The notes under the pieces are model-generated. The model did not search any database. It saw only the letters and a program-made list of their open reading frames with translations, and was not told the origin of the DNA. This document shows, in pieces, positions 19,103 through 28,208 of a stretch of DNA of 64,000 nt (its first letter is position 1; each line of letters begins with the position of its first letter). The stretch lies in contig JAUHXV010000001.1 of the NCBI GenBank assembly GCA_030426765.1, forward strand, positions 174,376 through 238,375. Reading direction: 5' to 3'. This stretch comes from Bacteroidia bacterium (GTDB lineage Bacteria; Bacteroidota; Bacteroidia; Chitinophagales; Saprospiraceae). A program made the translations under genes and the position numbers.

Positions 19103-19228
19103 TCAGGTGACGTTATACTGTGACCGGATCAGAAAAAAGCAGATGATCAGAACGATGTTGAACAGCGCAATGCCCAAGTATATTTTTGGCCAGGGCGTGT
19201 GATCCGATTGGTCGTTTTCATTAGACAT
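19103..19228 (-). CDS. 41-residue single-span membrane peptide, symporter-linked
   Basis: Read directly from the sequence: ATG at 19228-19226, 41 codons, TGA at 19105-19103. The peptide starts MSNENDQSDHTPWPKIYLGI, continues with a strongly hydrophobic segment (ALFNIVLIICFFLI) and ends RSQYNVT. It lies 36 bases after the PIG-L stop and 2 bases before the symporter start, so translation is probably coupled. Polar N terminus, one helix, short tail. It resembles the small accessory subunits found beside some sodium symporters; function is inferred from position only. Confidence 0.65.
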   Translation of the reverse strand: MSNENDQSDHTPWPKIYLGIALFNIVLIICFFLIRSQYNVT

Positions 19229-19264
19229 GGACTAGTTTTTTTGGTCAGTTGAATGAACAGGTGA

Positions 19265-21772
19265 TCAGGACTTATCTGTTTTGTAACCGAGGGAAATCAG
19301 GTTGCTGAGTAATCGATACGGTCCGGGATTCCCTGCGGGAAGATGCCTGAACCACGAGAGACCACTGTACACAAAATATCCATCGCCGTAAGGTGCGACC
19401 AACAGTGCTCCTTCCGTAGCGTCTTCTCCGGTGTCATGCATGCTAAGCAAAGGTGTAAAGTGCTCATCCCACTCACCGGGATAATAGAGTCCCCTTTCCT
19501 GCACCCAGCCGTCAAAATCAGCAGCAGTAATTTTATTGGGTGTCATCATCGCCGGATGATCTTTTTGCAAAATACTGACCGGCGCATTTTCTTCTGTGGT
19601 TCTGTCTCGCGACAAGGTCAGCGGATACGGGGCTAGCGCATCAGTCACCAATCGACGACTGACATTGTACTGCACGATCATGGTGCCGCCGGCTTTTGTC
19701 CAGTCAAACAGGATTTTATTTTTATGTGCCAGTGCTTCAACTGTATTGAACGCCCTGACACCAAGTATGACAACTTCATATCCGGCTAAACCGGATGTCG
19801 ATATTTGATCCGGTTCAATAAGGTCCACTTCGTAACCGATCTGACGCAACGAAGCCGGAACATCATCCCCGGCACCCATGATATAAGCAATGCGTCTTGG
19901 GGTGATTCCGATGTCCATACTTTGCAGATGGATCGCAGCTTCCCGCACGATCGACAAGTATGGAATATGGTCATAGTCGAGCGTGGTGGTTTTGTGATGA
20001 AAGTTTTTTGATTCCACCATCACCTTTGGGATCAAGGTAGCCGATGCAGATTTATCAGGCGGGGTGATTGTACAAACGATATCCTGTGTTTCTCCGGAAT
20101 GATCAAAACTGAGGTCAAATTGCGAAGGCGAAAGAGTCCAACCCGATTCTTCGGTTTCAAGTTGCAAAGTTCCGGTGACGGCATCTGCATTGGCTATAAT
20201 GGTCAGTGGAATTTGTTTGGATTCCCCTTTTCTAAATACGAGTACTTCATCTTTTGATTCAACGGTGACAGGAGGAATTATCGATACAGGTCGGGTGACT
20301 TCTCCTTTCGCCGGGTCGACAGCCTTGTAGATTAGGTCAGTCGTAAATGAAAAAGGTATGCCGTCAAAGGTCACGATCACCTCGAACTGCATCGCAGCCG
20401 GATTCCAGGGCAGTCCACGCATTTGCTGATCTTCCACCGTATACATGCCGTCTTTATAGGGCTCTTCCAGCCAATAAGGAATGCTCAGGTGGGCTGGAAC
20501 CACCTCACTGATTTCAACTTCATATCCCTGGTTGTTAAGCAATGGTTCGGACAAATCAATCAGACTATCTGTTGCCAGACTTCGCACCGAAAGAAGGGAC
20601 ACATTCTGATCAGACCGGTTGATCACTTCGAGTGTGACAGGAAGTGTAGCTTCCGGGCTTGTACTGTACACGTTAGTTCTGGCTTCGATATAAAGTCCGA
20701 GGCAACTTTGGATCAGTGATTTACATTCTGCGAGTTTAATGTCCCGCCAGAAGGGATCCTGGAGAGATTCAATGTCTCTGTAGATCGAAAGCAGGAGAGG
20801 CAGACTGGCAGCCGGATCGGTAAAGTCAAACGTTCCTTCAAGCACCGTCACACTATTGCCTATCTTTTGTCCTCCTTTGACGCGGTTCCAACTGATATCT
20901 ATATCGTCAAACAGCGAGGTAGGTTTTGTGTTTTCAGAATCCTCGACGAGGATGAGATAATCAAAACTTTCACCACGGGTTTCGGCGGCGCCAAAGCCCT
21001 GGCTTTTATGCATACTCCGGCTGCGGCCCGCAATCTCGCTGCAGGATTGACCCATGACAGGATCATACGCACCGATATCAATGCCGATCATATCGGATTT
21101 ATCAACTGCCTCAAAAGCCTCTCTGGATCCATAGAAAAACCAGGAGGTGTTCCAGAATACACGCCGAGGCTGCCAGGGTTTGACCCAGGCGAGTTGATCG
21201 CTATATAGGGTTGTGTCAGCGCTGAGGGTAAACGCTTCTTCCGCTAAAATGGCGGATGCCGTATGATGGCCATGATTGGGACGCGAGGTATCAGAAGTAA
21301 ATCGGTTGATGATCACATCCGGTCTGACTTTTCGAATTGCCCATACGACATCACTCAGGACATCTTCTTTGTCCCAGATCGTAAAAGTCTCAGCAGGGGA
21401 TTTGGAATACCCGAAATCATTGGCACGGGTAAAGAGCTGGGAACCTCCGTCTATAGCTCTTGCGCTAAGGAGTTCGTTGGTCCGGATCACGCCAAGCATT
21501 TCACGCATCTCGGGGCCGATGAGGTTTTGACCGCCATCCCCGCGTGTCAGGGACAGGTAGGTAGTATTGACAGAAAGGTCGTTGGACAGATAACTGATCA
21601 TCCGGGTGTTTTCATCATCCGGGTGGGCCGCCAGGTACAGGACATTGGCCAGTACACCGAGCTTCTTAATGTCCTTGTAAATATCGGCCGAACTCTTTTG
21701 AGCCGAAGTCGGAATGACAAAGGCCAGAAAGAGGGTAACGCTAATCAAAAGAGAAGTGGAAAGTGATTTCAT
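19265..21772 (-). CDS. Secreted PIG-L family deacetylase
   Basis: 835 residues. Signal peptide (MKSLSTSLLISVTLFLAFVI to SAQ). The LmbE/PIG-L domain (~38-300) has the zinc/catalytic motif LAAHPDDENTR near residue 48 and a second histidine motif NHGHHTASA near 167. A beta-rich middle (NPCBM/NEW2-like, ~350-600) is followed by a class I glutamine-amidotransferase-like domain (~620-835; YEVVILGVRAFNT). The family removes N-acetyl groups from amino sugars. First gene of a three-gene operon with the small peptide and symporter. Confidence 0.87.
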   Translation of the reverse strand: MKSLSTSLLISVTLFLAFVIPTSAQKSSADIYKDIKKLGVLANVLYLAAHPDDENTRMISYLSNDLSVNTTYLSLTRGDGGQNLIGPEMREMLGVIRTNELLSARAIDGGSQLFTRANDFGYSKSPAETFTIWDKEDVLSDVVWAIRKVRPDVIINRFTSDTSRPNHGHHTASAILAEEAFTLSADTTLYSDQLAWVKPWQPRRVFWNTSWFFYGSREAFEAVDKSDMIGIDIGAYDPVMGQSCSEIAGRSRSMHKSQGFGAAETRGESFDYLILVEDSENTKPTSLFDDIDISWNRVKGGQKIGNSVTVLEGTFDFTDPAASLPLLLSIYRDIESLQDPFWRDIKLAECKSLIQSCLGLYIEARTNVYSTSPEATLPVTLEVINRSDQNVSLLSVRSLATDSLIDLSEPLLNNQGYEVEISEVVPAHLSIPYWLEEPYKDGMYTVEDQQMRGLPWNPAAMQFEVIVTFDGIPFSFTTDLIYKAVDPAKGEVTRPVSIIPPVTVESKDEVLVFRKGESKQIPLTIIANADAVTGTLQLETEESGWTLSPSQFDLSFDHSGETQDIVCTITPPDKSASATLIPKVMVESKNFHHKTTTLDYDHIPYLSIVREAAIHLQSMDIGITPRRIAYIMGAGDDVPASLRQIGYEVDLIEPDQISTSGLAGYEVVILGVRAFNTVEALAHKNKILFDWTKAGGTMIVQYNVSRRLVTDALAPYPLTLSRDRTTEENAPVSILQKDHPAMMTPNKITAADFDGWVQERGLYYPGEWDEHFTPLLSMHDTGEDATEGALLVAPYGDGYFVYSGLSWFRHLPAGNPGPYRLLSNLISLGYKTDKS

Positions 21773-21807
21773 TTTTGTGTTAAATCGTTGATCAAAACTT
21801 CATATTA

Positions 21808-21815
21808 CAAACCTA
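21808..21815 (-). promoter_or_regulatory. -7 box (TAGGTTTG) for the PIG-L operon
   Basis: Minus-strand TAnnTTTG match 36 bases before the PIG-L start. Confidence 0.4.
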
Positions 21816-21923
21816 AGAAATGCTTTACGCATTGTCGGACAGATCAAAAAAGAAAGAAAATAAAATTTTGTACGGTTACTATAATAAGCAACTAAAATTT
21901 CTCACCTTAGTGCCATTAACAGA

Positions 21924-22028
21924 ATGATTGTCCAAAAGGTAACTATGCTGATATTACTCGTCACCCTAACAGTTTTTATTACGAGTGGTTTGATTTTTCT
22001 CGTAAAACTGGGCACCAGCAGAAAGTAA
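21924..22028 (+). CDS. Possible 34-residue membrane peptide
   Basis: ATG at 21924, TAA at 22026-22028. The product begins MIVQKVTMLILLVTLTVFIT and ends LVKLGTSRK: one hydrophobic helix with a basic tail. Nothing else is visible in the gene-free stretch 21773-22148. No clear promoter or neighbour supports it, so it may be chance. Confidence 0.25.
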   Translation: MIVQKVTMLILLVTLTVFITSGLIFLVKLGTSRK

Positions 22029-22148
22029 ATTTCTGTTTCGACAATTCGGCCACCGGATAAACCAATACCCGGGACGCGCTGATTCACACACCTCTTCCGA
22101 TTTAACATCGGTCACAATGCCGCCACGGTATCTTTCTCTTTCTTACTG

Positions 22149-22156
22149 TACCTTTG
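22149..22156 (+). promoter_or_regulatory. -7 box (TACCTTTG) for ribA-mazG
   Basis: TAnnTTTG match 24 bases before the ribA ATG at 22181. It overlaps the alternative TTG start at 22154, which is rejected. Confidence 0.5.
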
Positions 22157-22180
22157 TACTCCTTACTGAACTATAGATTC

Positions 22181-22762
22181 ATGCAAAAGCAGGTGCATTC
22201 CAGTATTCCTACCCCACAAGGACAGTGGTTTATCGACGCATATGCCGATGACCCTTCGGAACTGATGCCACACCTGGCGATCTATCCGCCCGGCCTGGAT
22301 CCTGAGCAGGTAGTGGTGGTTCGGGTACACTCCGAATGCTTTACCGGTGATATGCTCCATTCCCTTCGGTGTGATTGCGGCGAGCAACTCTCACGCAGCC
22401 TTGCTGTCATCGCAAAGGAAAAGGGTGTGCTGATCTACCTACGTCAGGAAGGACGCGGTATCGGCCTGATCAATAAACTCAAAGCCTACAATCTCCAGGA
22501 TCAGGGCTTAAACACCATCGATGCCAATCATCAGCTTGGTTTTGAATCGGATGAACGAACGTATGAAATCGCTTCGTTTATTCTTGAGGATCTGGGCATC
22601 AAACGGATTAAACTACTCACCAATAATCCCGAAAAAGTCAGTTCGCTGACTGAGCAGGGTATCGAGATCGTCGATCGCATTCCCATCCGTATCGAACCGA
22701 ATGAAGACAATGAAGCCTACCTTCAGGTCAAACGAGATGTAATGGGCCACCTCCTCGATTGA
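22181..22762 (+). CDS. ribA: GTP cyclohydrolase II
   Basis: 193 residues. Zinc ligands in HSECFTGDMLHSLRCDCGEQL (~50-70, broken list: Cys in SECF and two in RCDCG), the catalytic region IYLRQEGRGIGLINKLKAY and the GTP-binding TNNPEKV. It converts GTP to a diaminopyrimidine, formate and pyrophosphate, the first step of riboflavin synthesis. It lacks the DHBP synthase half of bifunctional RibBA, so ribB must lie elsewhere. mazG follows 42 bases later. Confidence 0.95.
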   Translation: MQKQVHSSIPTPQGQWFIDAYADDPSELMPHLAIYPPGLDPEQVVVVRVHSECFTGDMLHSLRCDCGEQLSRSLAVIAKEKGVLIYLRQEGRGIGLINKLKAYNLQDQGLNTIDANHQLGFESDERTYEIASFILEDLGIKRIKLLTNNPEKVSSLTEQGIEIVDRIPIRIEPNEDNEAYLQVKRDVMGHLLD

Positions 22763-22804
22763 TATGAATTTCGTTTTTCCCAAAATAGACACAGACCATC
22801 CGGC

Positions 22805-23614
22805 ATGAAGGAAAATGAACTCCCTGCAAAAGACCCAAGACTTGTGGCCTTTGAGCGCTTGCTTACGATAATGAATGAGTTGCGCGAACAATGTCCGTGG
22901 GACCGAAAGCAGGATATTCATTCACTGCGGAATCTGACCATAGAGGAGACTTACGAACTGGCAGATGCCATCCTCAAGGAAGACTGGAAAGGGATTGGTG
23001 AGGAACTGGGCGACCTCATGTTGCACATTGTCTTTTATGCAAAAATCGGAAGTGAGCAGGATCAGTTTGATATAACGTCTGTGCTCACAGATGTTTGCGA
23101 CAAACTGGTTCGAAGACATCCGCATATCTATGGTGATATCCGGGTATCGGGGGAGGAAGAAGTCAAGCAGAACTGGGAATCCATCAAGAAGCGCGAAGGG
23201 AAAAAATCGGTGTTGTCCGGTGTCCCGGATTCAATGCCTGCGCTGATCAAGGCGTATCGCATGCAGGATAAGACAAAGCAGGTGGGTTTTGAGTGGGAAA
23301 ACGAGCACCAGGTTTGGGAAAAAGTCGAGGAAGAACTGGCTGAATTTAAAGAAGCAGCGATGGCGAATGCGGATCATGCTGAGCTTGAGGATGAATTTGG
23401 GGATATCCTGTTTTCATTAGTCAATTTTGCCCGGTACAAACAGATTGATCCGGAAACGGCGTTGGAGCGGGTCAACCAGAAATTTAAACGACGCTTTGAG
23501 TATATCGAGTCGGCAGCACCTAAAGACCTGAAAGAGATGACTTTAGAGGAAATGGATGCCCTTTGGAATGAGGCGAAGATGCTCGAAAAGAAGAAAAAAT
23601 CAGAGAGCAGCTAA
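22805..23614 (+). CDS. mazG: Nucleoside triphosphate pyrophosphohydrolase MazG
   Basis: 269 residues with two MazG domains. The first (~8-120) opens with LREQCPWDRKQDIHSLR and has the metal-binding EETYELADAI and EELGDLMLHIVFYA. The second (~150-260) has VEEELAEFKEA and LEDEFGDILFSLVNFAR. It hydrolyses NTPs and dNTPs to NMPs, limiting mutagenic nucleotides. Same strand as ribA and rpsO; rpsO has its own -7 box. Confidence 0.95.
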   Translation: MKENELPAKDPRLVAFERLLTIMNELREQCPWDRKQDIHSLRNLTIEETYELADAILKEDWKGIGEELGDLMLHIVFYAKIGSEQDQFDITSVLTDVCDKLVRRHPHIYGDIRVSGEEEVKQNWESIKKREGKKSVLSGVPDSMPALIKAYRMQDKTKQVGFEWENEHQVWEKVEEELAEFKEAAMANADHAELEDEFGDILFSLVNFARYKQIDPETALERVNQKFKRRFEYIESAAPKDLKEMTLEEMDALWNEAKMLEKKKKSESS

Positions 23615-23631
23615 ATTGTAGGTAAAATCCA

Positions 23632-23639
23632 TATCTTTG
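23632..23639 (+). promoter_or_regulatory. -7 box (TATCTTTG) for rpsO
   Basis: TAnnTTTG match 56 bases before the rpsO start. Confidence 0.45.
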
Positions 23640-23695
23640 CGCCTCGAAAAACTTGTAGAACATAATATTTAGTCATTTTTAAAGCGTCGAATGAC

Positions 23696-23971
23696 ATGCC
23701 AATTTATCTAACCGCCGAGAAAAGAGATCAAATCTTCACCGAGTATGGCGGCTCACCAAAGAATACGGGATCAACAGAATCCCAGATTGCTCTGATGACC
23801 TTGAGAATCAATGAGTTGTCAAAGCACCTGCACCTTAACAAGAAGGACAACTCCTGTAAGCGTGCCCTGCTCACGATGGTAGGTCAGCGCAAGCGTTTGC
23901 TCCACTATCTTTCAAAGAAGGACATCCAGGGATATCGCGAAATCATCGAAAAGTTGGGTATCAGAAAGTAA
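23696..23971 (+). CDS. rpsO: 30S ribosomal protein S15
   Basis: 91 residues. YGGSPKNTGSTESQIALMT, the LSKHLHLNKKD turn and RKRLLHYLSKKD are S15 signatures. It binds 16S rRNA in the platform. The start at 23696 gives MPIYLTAEKR, usual for Bacteroidota; an ATG at 23691 is out of frame. Conserved rpsO-pnp order. Confidence 0.98.
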   Translation: MPIYLTAEKRDQIFTEYGGSPKNTGSTESQIALMTLRINELSKHLHLNKKDNSCKRALLTMVGQRKRLLHYLSKKDIQGYREIIEKLGIRK

Positions 23972-24172
23972 TACCTGCTCCATTGCTTTTGTGGATGGTG
24001 TCTGAGTAATTGTCTGGAGTTCAGGAAATTCTCAATTTTCAAGTTTGTTTTTTGCTTTAGATCCTGGTGTACGCCGGCCGATCTCCAATTTCCCTATACC
24101 CGATGATTATTTTTCCCACTTTTTCACAGACTATTTTGAAAATCAGATCATAACAAATTAAAATAAAACATC

Positions 24173-26485
24173 ATGGGTGTACAAACTCCGATTACCCAAT
24201 CCTTTCAGTTGCCGGATGGCAGAGAGATAACTCTCGAAACCGGTAAACTGGCTGCCCAGGCACACGGTTCCGCTTTGGTCCGCCTTGGCAAAACCATGCT
24301 CCTGGCTACAGTGGTGTCCAATAAGGAAGCCCGGGAAGGCGCTCCGTTTTTCCCTTTATCTGTAGACTACCAGGAGAAATTTGCCTCCGTAGGCCGTATT
24401 CCGGGCAATTTCTTCCGGAGAGAAGCCAGACTATCAGAAAACGAAATCCTCATTTGCCGATTAGTGGACAGAGCAGTACGACCACTTTTCCCCGATGGGT
24501 ACATGAATGATACACAGATCATCATCAACCTGATCTCTGCAGAAGCCGATGTCATGCCGGATGCACTCGCTGCACTGGCTGCCTCCGCCGCATTGTCAGT
24601 ATCCGATATCCCATGGGCAGGCCCGATATCCGAAGTGCGCGTAGCACGAATCGGAGGAGAGTATGTGATCAACCCGGGACGTGAAGCCCTGATGGAAGCA
24701 GATCTTGATATCATCGTCGCTGCCACCATGGAAAATATCATGATGGTGGAAGGCGAAGCCAATGAATGTTCCGAACAAGATCTCATCGCTGCCATCCGCA
24801 CCGGACATGAGGCCATCAAAGTAATGTGTCAGGCACAAAAAGATCTCGCACAAAAGGTAGGTGAAAAAGCTACCGTCAAAAGAGAACTTCCCGAGCAGCC
24901 GTCAGATGAAGACCTGAAGAAGAAAGTAGAGGAAATGTGCCGCAAACAGATACTGGAAGTGGCATCAGGTAAACTCGAAAAAACAGATAGAAAAGATAAG
25001 TTCGATGCCATCCAGAAAGAACTGGTGGAGACGATCACCGAAGAACAAGGTGAAGAGTATGTGGAAGAAAAGGCTGATTTGATTTCAACTTATTTCGACA
25101 AACTGAAGAAAGAAGTCATCCGAACATTTGTTCTGGAGACAGGTACGCGAATTGATGGACGTAAGACAGATGAAGTTCGTCCGATCTGGGTGGAAGTAGA
25201 TTATCTGCCTACGGCTCATGGATCTGCCATCTTCACTCGTGGGGAGACACAATCCCTGACCAGCCTTACGCTAGGTACGAAGAACGATGAGATGTTGCTC
25301 GATAATGCATTAGATTATCGTTACGAAAAATTCATCTTGCATTACAACTTCCTTCCATACTCAACCGGAGAAGTGAAGCCTATGCGAGGACCGGGACGCC
25401 GTGAAGTTGGACATGCCAATCTCGCAGGTCGTTCATTAAGAAAAGTATTACCACTTGATCAGCCATATACGCTGAGGATCGTTTCCGATATTCTTGAGTC
25501 CAATGGTTCGTCCTCTATGGCCACCGTTTGTGCTGGTTCGCTGGCGCTGATGGATGGTGGTATCCAGGTGAGTGCACCGGTTTCCGGAATCGCCATGGGT
25601 CTGATCAGTGAAGGGGGAAAGAATGCCATTTTATCCGACATCCTCGGTGACGAAGATGCACTGGGAGATATGGACTTTAAACTCACCGGCACCTCCAAGG
25701 GAATCGTCGGCTGCCAGATGGACATTAAAGTAGATGGTCTCAGCTACGAATTACTTGAAAAAGCATTGTTGCAGGCGAAAGAAGGCAGACTGCACATCTT
25801 ATCCAAAATGGCTGAAGTGCTTGAGGCTCCTAGACCAGATTTGAAAGATCATGCGCCACGTATTCTCGAGATCATCATCGAGAAGAGCCAGATCGGTGCG
25901 ATCATCGGCCCTGGTGGTAAAGTTATCCAGGAGATTCAGGCTGCTACCGGTACGATCATCAATATCGAAGAAGATGGTGATCGCGGAATCGTCAATATCG
26001 CGAGTGCCAATAAAGAGTCACTCGAAGCCGCTCGCCAGCGCGTCAATGCGATCGTATACGTGCCTCAGGTAGGTGAAGAGTTTGAAGCCGTAGTGCGCAC
26101 GATTATGCCGTACGGTGTGTTTGTGGATTTCATGGGGAAAAGCGGACTCCTGCACGTCTCTGAAATTTCTCATTCCCGAATCGACAACGTTGAGGAAGTA
26201 TTCAGCGAAGGCGATATCGTAAAAGTGAAGCTGATCGAAATCGATGAGCGTTCCGGAAAGATGCGCATGTCCAGAAAAGCTTTGTTGCCAAAGCCGGAGC
26301 GAAAGAAAAATGAAGATGGCACATATGCCGATGGGTATGGAGAAGAAGGACCACCCGAGCGCAAGTCCAGATCATTCAGCGACAACAAACGCGGTGGAGG
26401 AGATCGTCGGCAAGGCGGTGGTGACCGTCGCGGTGGCGGACACAGAAAAGGCGGTGGAGATAGAGACCGTGGTAACAGAAGATAA
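24173..26485 (+). CDS. pnp: Polyribonucleotide nucleotidyltransferase (PNPase)
   Basis: 770 residues. First RNase PH-like domain ~10-150, all-helical linker ~240-320, second RNase PH domain ~325-550 with the FFRREARLSENE-type and LMDGGIQVSAPVSGIAMGL segments. KH domain near 574 (IGAIIGPGGKVIQEI) and S1 domain ~636-705 (GVFVDFMGKSGLLHVSEIS). The last ~40 residues form a Gly/Arg/Asp-rich tail of GGGDRR-like repeats, longer than in E. coli PNPase. It degrades RNA 3'-5' with phosphate. A strong terminator follows. Confidence 0.97.
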   Translation: MGVQTPITQSFQLPDGREITLETGKLAAQAHGSALVRLGKTMLLATVVSNKEAREGAPFFPLSVDYQEKFASVGRIPGNFFRREARLSENEILICRLVDRAVRPLFPDGYMNDTQIIINLISAEADVMPDALAALAASAALSVSDIPWAGPISEVRVARIGGEYVINPGREALMEADLDIIVAATMENIMMVEGEANECSEQDLIAAIRTGHEAIKVMCQAQKDLAQKVGEKATVKRELPEQPSDEDLKKKVEEMCRKQILEVASGKLEKTDRKDKFDAIQKELVETITEEQGEEYVEEKADLISTYFDKLKKEVIRTFVLETGTRIDGRKTDEVRPIWVEVDYLPTAHGSAIFTRGETQSLTSLTLGTKNDEMLLDNALDYRYEKFILHYNFLPYSTGEVKPMRGPGRREVGHANLAGRSLRKVLPLDQPYTLRIVSDILESNGSSSMATVCAGSLALMDGGIQVSAPVSGIAMGLISEGGKNAILSDILGDEDALGDMDFKLTGTSKGIVGCQMDIKVDGLSYELLEKALLQAKEGRLHILSKMAEVLEAPRPDLKDHAPRILEIIIEKSQIGAIIGPGGKVIQEIQAATGTIINIEEDGDRGIVNIASANKESLEAARQRVNAIVYVPQVGEEFEAVVRTIMPYGVFVDFMGKSGLLHVSEISHSRIDNVEEVFSEGDIVKVKLIEIDERSGKMRMSRKALLPKPERKKNEDGTYADGYGEEGPPERKSRSFSDNKRGGGDRRQGGGDRRGGGHRKGGGDRDRGNRR

Positions 26486-26487
26486 GT

Positions 26488-26518
26488 AAAAAAGGCTTCC
26501 CGAGTGGAAGCCTTTTTT
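26488..26518 (+). terminator. Terminator after pnp
   Basis: AAAAAAGGCTTCC pairs perfectly with GGAAGCCTTTTTT around CGAGT. Confidence 0.92.
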
Positions 26519-26579
26519 GTTGCTACCTGTTGGCGTACTAACGTAGATGCAAAAGGTGTTGCGGTTAGTATATAAGGTA

Positions 26580-27020
26580 TTATTGGATGATCATATCAAA
26601 GCTGTATTCAGAAGAGTCCAGTATTTCAAAGCTGGTTCGGTTGAGCGGATACACTTCATTGAGCATGATAGCAAAAGGACCATGGTATAACGTATCCCGC
26701 CAGTTACCTCCGGTATAAAACGTATCCTGATCGACACCGCCATTTTGGAATGAAACGCCCATGACAAAGCGGCCTTCCCAAATGCAGGCGAGTCCGTTGA
26801 CATTGCACCGGCTGTCTTCAATCACAGGTCCCAGGGTCATTTCCCATCCCGATACTGGCTCACAATACGTAGCTCCGGGAACAGCTGTAAAGGTTTGCCC
26901 GGGTACAATTTCCTGGCAGAGCAAAGAAGCGTCACTCCTGGACACATCGCAGGAGAAAAGCATCAGGCTGCTGAAGGTCAGAAGTGTTAAGTGAATGTGA
27001 TTTTTCATGTTCATATCCAT
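26580..27020 (-). CDS. Putative lipoprotein of unknown function
   Basis: Up to 146 residues; the start may instead be the Met codon at 27008 (MKNHIHLTL). A signal segment ends in the lipobox-like LMLFSC, so export and lipid attachment are likely. The mature part has four further Cys (LLCQEI, TYCEP, SRCN, LACIW) that could form two disulphides, and a tryptophan-rich beta-type pattern. No domain recognised. Monocistronic between pnp and the sigma factor gene. Confidence 0.6.
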   Translation of the reverse strand: MDMNMKNHIHLTLLTFSSLMLFSCDVSRSDASLLCQEIVPGQTFTAVPGATYCEPVSGWEMTLGPVIEDSRCNVNGLACIWEGRFVMGVSFQNGGVDQDTFYTGGNWRDTLYHGPFAIMLNEVYPLNRTSFEILDSSEYSFDMIIQ

Positions 27021-27227
27021 TTATATAAGCTAAGACGAACCTTTTTTGCGTTTGGTTGGGTACAAAAGAGGTTCATCAGGACACTATAGGTAGAAAATGT
27101 TCTTTTCGGTATAACAAACTCGGTACAGATTCGTCATTATGATAATACTCCACCAAGTGATGAACTTTTTATGACCTTGCGTTGTACCACTTATGGATAA
27201 ATTTAGATAAACAGCCCCTGCCGTCCC

Positions 27228-28094
27228 ATGCGTCAATTAAAAATAGCTAACCGGATTACCGCTCGCGAGAGTCTTGCGCTGGATAAATACCTCCAGGATA
27301 TCAGTAAGATCGAAATGCTGACCCCTGATGAGGAGTCCAGGCTGGCGCGCCTTGCCCGGGAGGGAGATCAGGCAGCACTTGAGCGTCTGACTGAGGCTAA
27401 CCTCCGCTTTGTGGTTTCTGTCGCCAAGCAATATCAGAATCAGGGGTTGTCGCTGGGTGATCTGATCAACGAGGGAAATGTAGGGCTGATGAAAGCCGCC
27501 CGTCGTTTTGATGAAACCAAAGGGTTTAAGTTTATTTCCTATGCCGTTTGGTGGATCAGACAGAGTATCCTGCAGGCAATCATCGAGTTTTCCCGAATCG
27601 TCCGCCACCCGCACAATAAATCCACTTCGTATAATCGGCTCAACGAGGCGTATGTTTCTTTCGTTCAGGAATTTGAACGCGACCCAACCAATGAAGAGCT
27701 GGCCGACCTGCTGAATGTTTCCGTCAAGGATATCATCCGCAACCTGCCGGGCAACTTCCGTCATGTATCGTTTGATGCACCAGTGACCAGCGATGAAGGC
27801 AGTATCACCTTGCTGGACATGATCGAAACCGATGAGGAAATGCAGCCGGATCTCAAACTGATGGAAGAGTCCCTGAGACTGGATGTCATGTACAGCCTCA
27901 AAGCACTTGCGCCAAGAGAAGCAGATGTGCTGGCGTATTATTTTGGCTTGAAAGGGGAAAAACCGCTGACTCTGGATGAGATCGGGGAACACCTTGATCT
28001 GACACGGGAACGTGTCCGCCAGATCAAGGAAAGGGCTATTCGCAGGTTGCGTAAAACCATGAAGTCCAATCACATGATCAAGTCCTATCGATAA
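27228..28094 (+). CDS. RpoD/SigA-type primary sigma factor or close paralogue
   Basis: 288 residues without region 1.1, as usual for Bacteroidota. Region 1.2 ~15-48 (DKYLQDISKIEMLTPDEE). Region 2 ~50-125 with NEGNVGLMKAARRFDETKG and FISYAVWWIRQSI. Region 3 ~130-200. Region 4 ~225-285 with LTLDEIGEHLDLTRERVRQIK. At the start of region 3 the usual SRIVRLPLNK reads SRIVRHPHNK, an odd change at a position close to promoter DNA. Region 3 also looks diverged, so a paralogue of the housekeeping sigma cannot be excluded; no gene symbol is given for that reason. Confidence 0.85.
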   Translation: MRQLKIANRITARESLALDKYLQDISKIEMLTPDEESRLARLAREGDQAALERLTEANLRFVVSVAKQYQNQGLSLGDLINEGNVGLMKAARRFDETKGFKFISYAVWWIRQSILQAIIEFSRIVRHPHNKSTSYNRLNEAYVSFVQEFERDPTNEELADLLNVSVKDIIRNLPGNFRHVSFDAPVTSDEGSITLLDMIETDEEMQPDLKLMEESLRLDVMYSLKALAPREADVLAYYFGLKGEKPLTLDEIGEHLDLTRERVRQIKERAIRRLRKTMKSNHMIKSYR

Positions 28095-28208
28095 TCAAAA
28101 GGACGTCCCGGAAACTTTCCCGGTTAAGCTTATTTAACCTTTCCCAACCTTCCGGTGGCTCGGTTTCCTTTTGCTTTTTCTATTTTGCATACGTATTTAC
28201 AGGTATCT

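Noticed and set aside
21902..22108. 68-codon minus-strand ORF
   Set aside because: No promoter, no recognisable domain and overlap with the ribA upstream region.
27237..28073. 278-codon open frame opposite the sigma factor gene
   Set aside because: It mirrors the sigma factor codons; the sigma protein is clearly conserved, so this is an antisense shadow.
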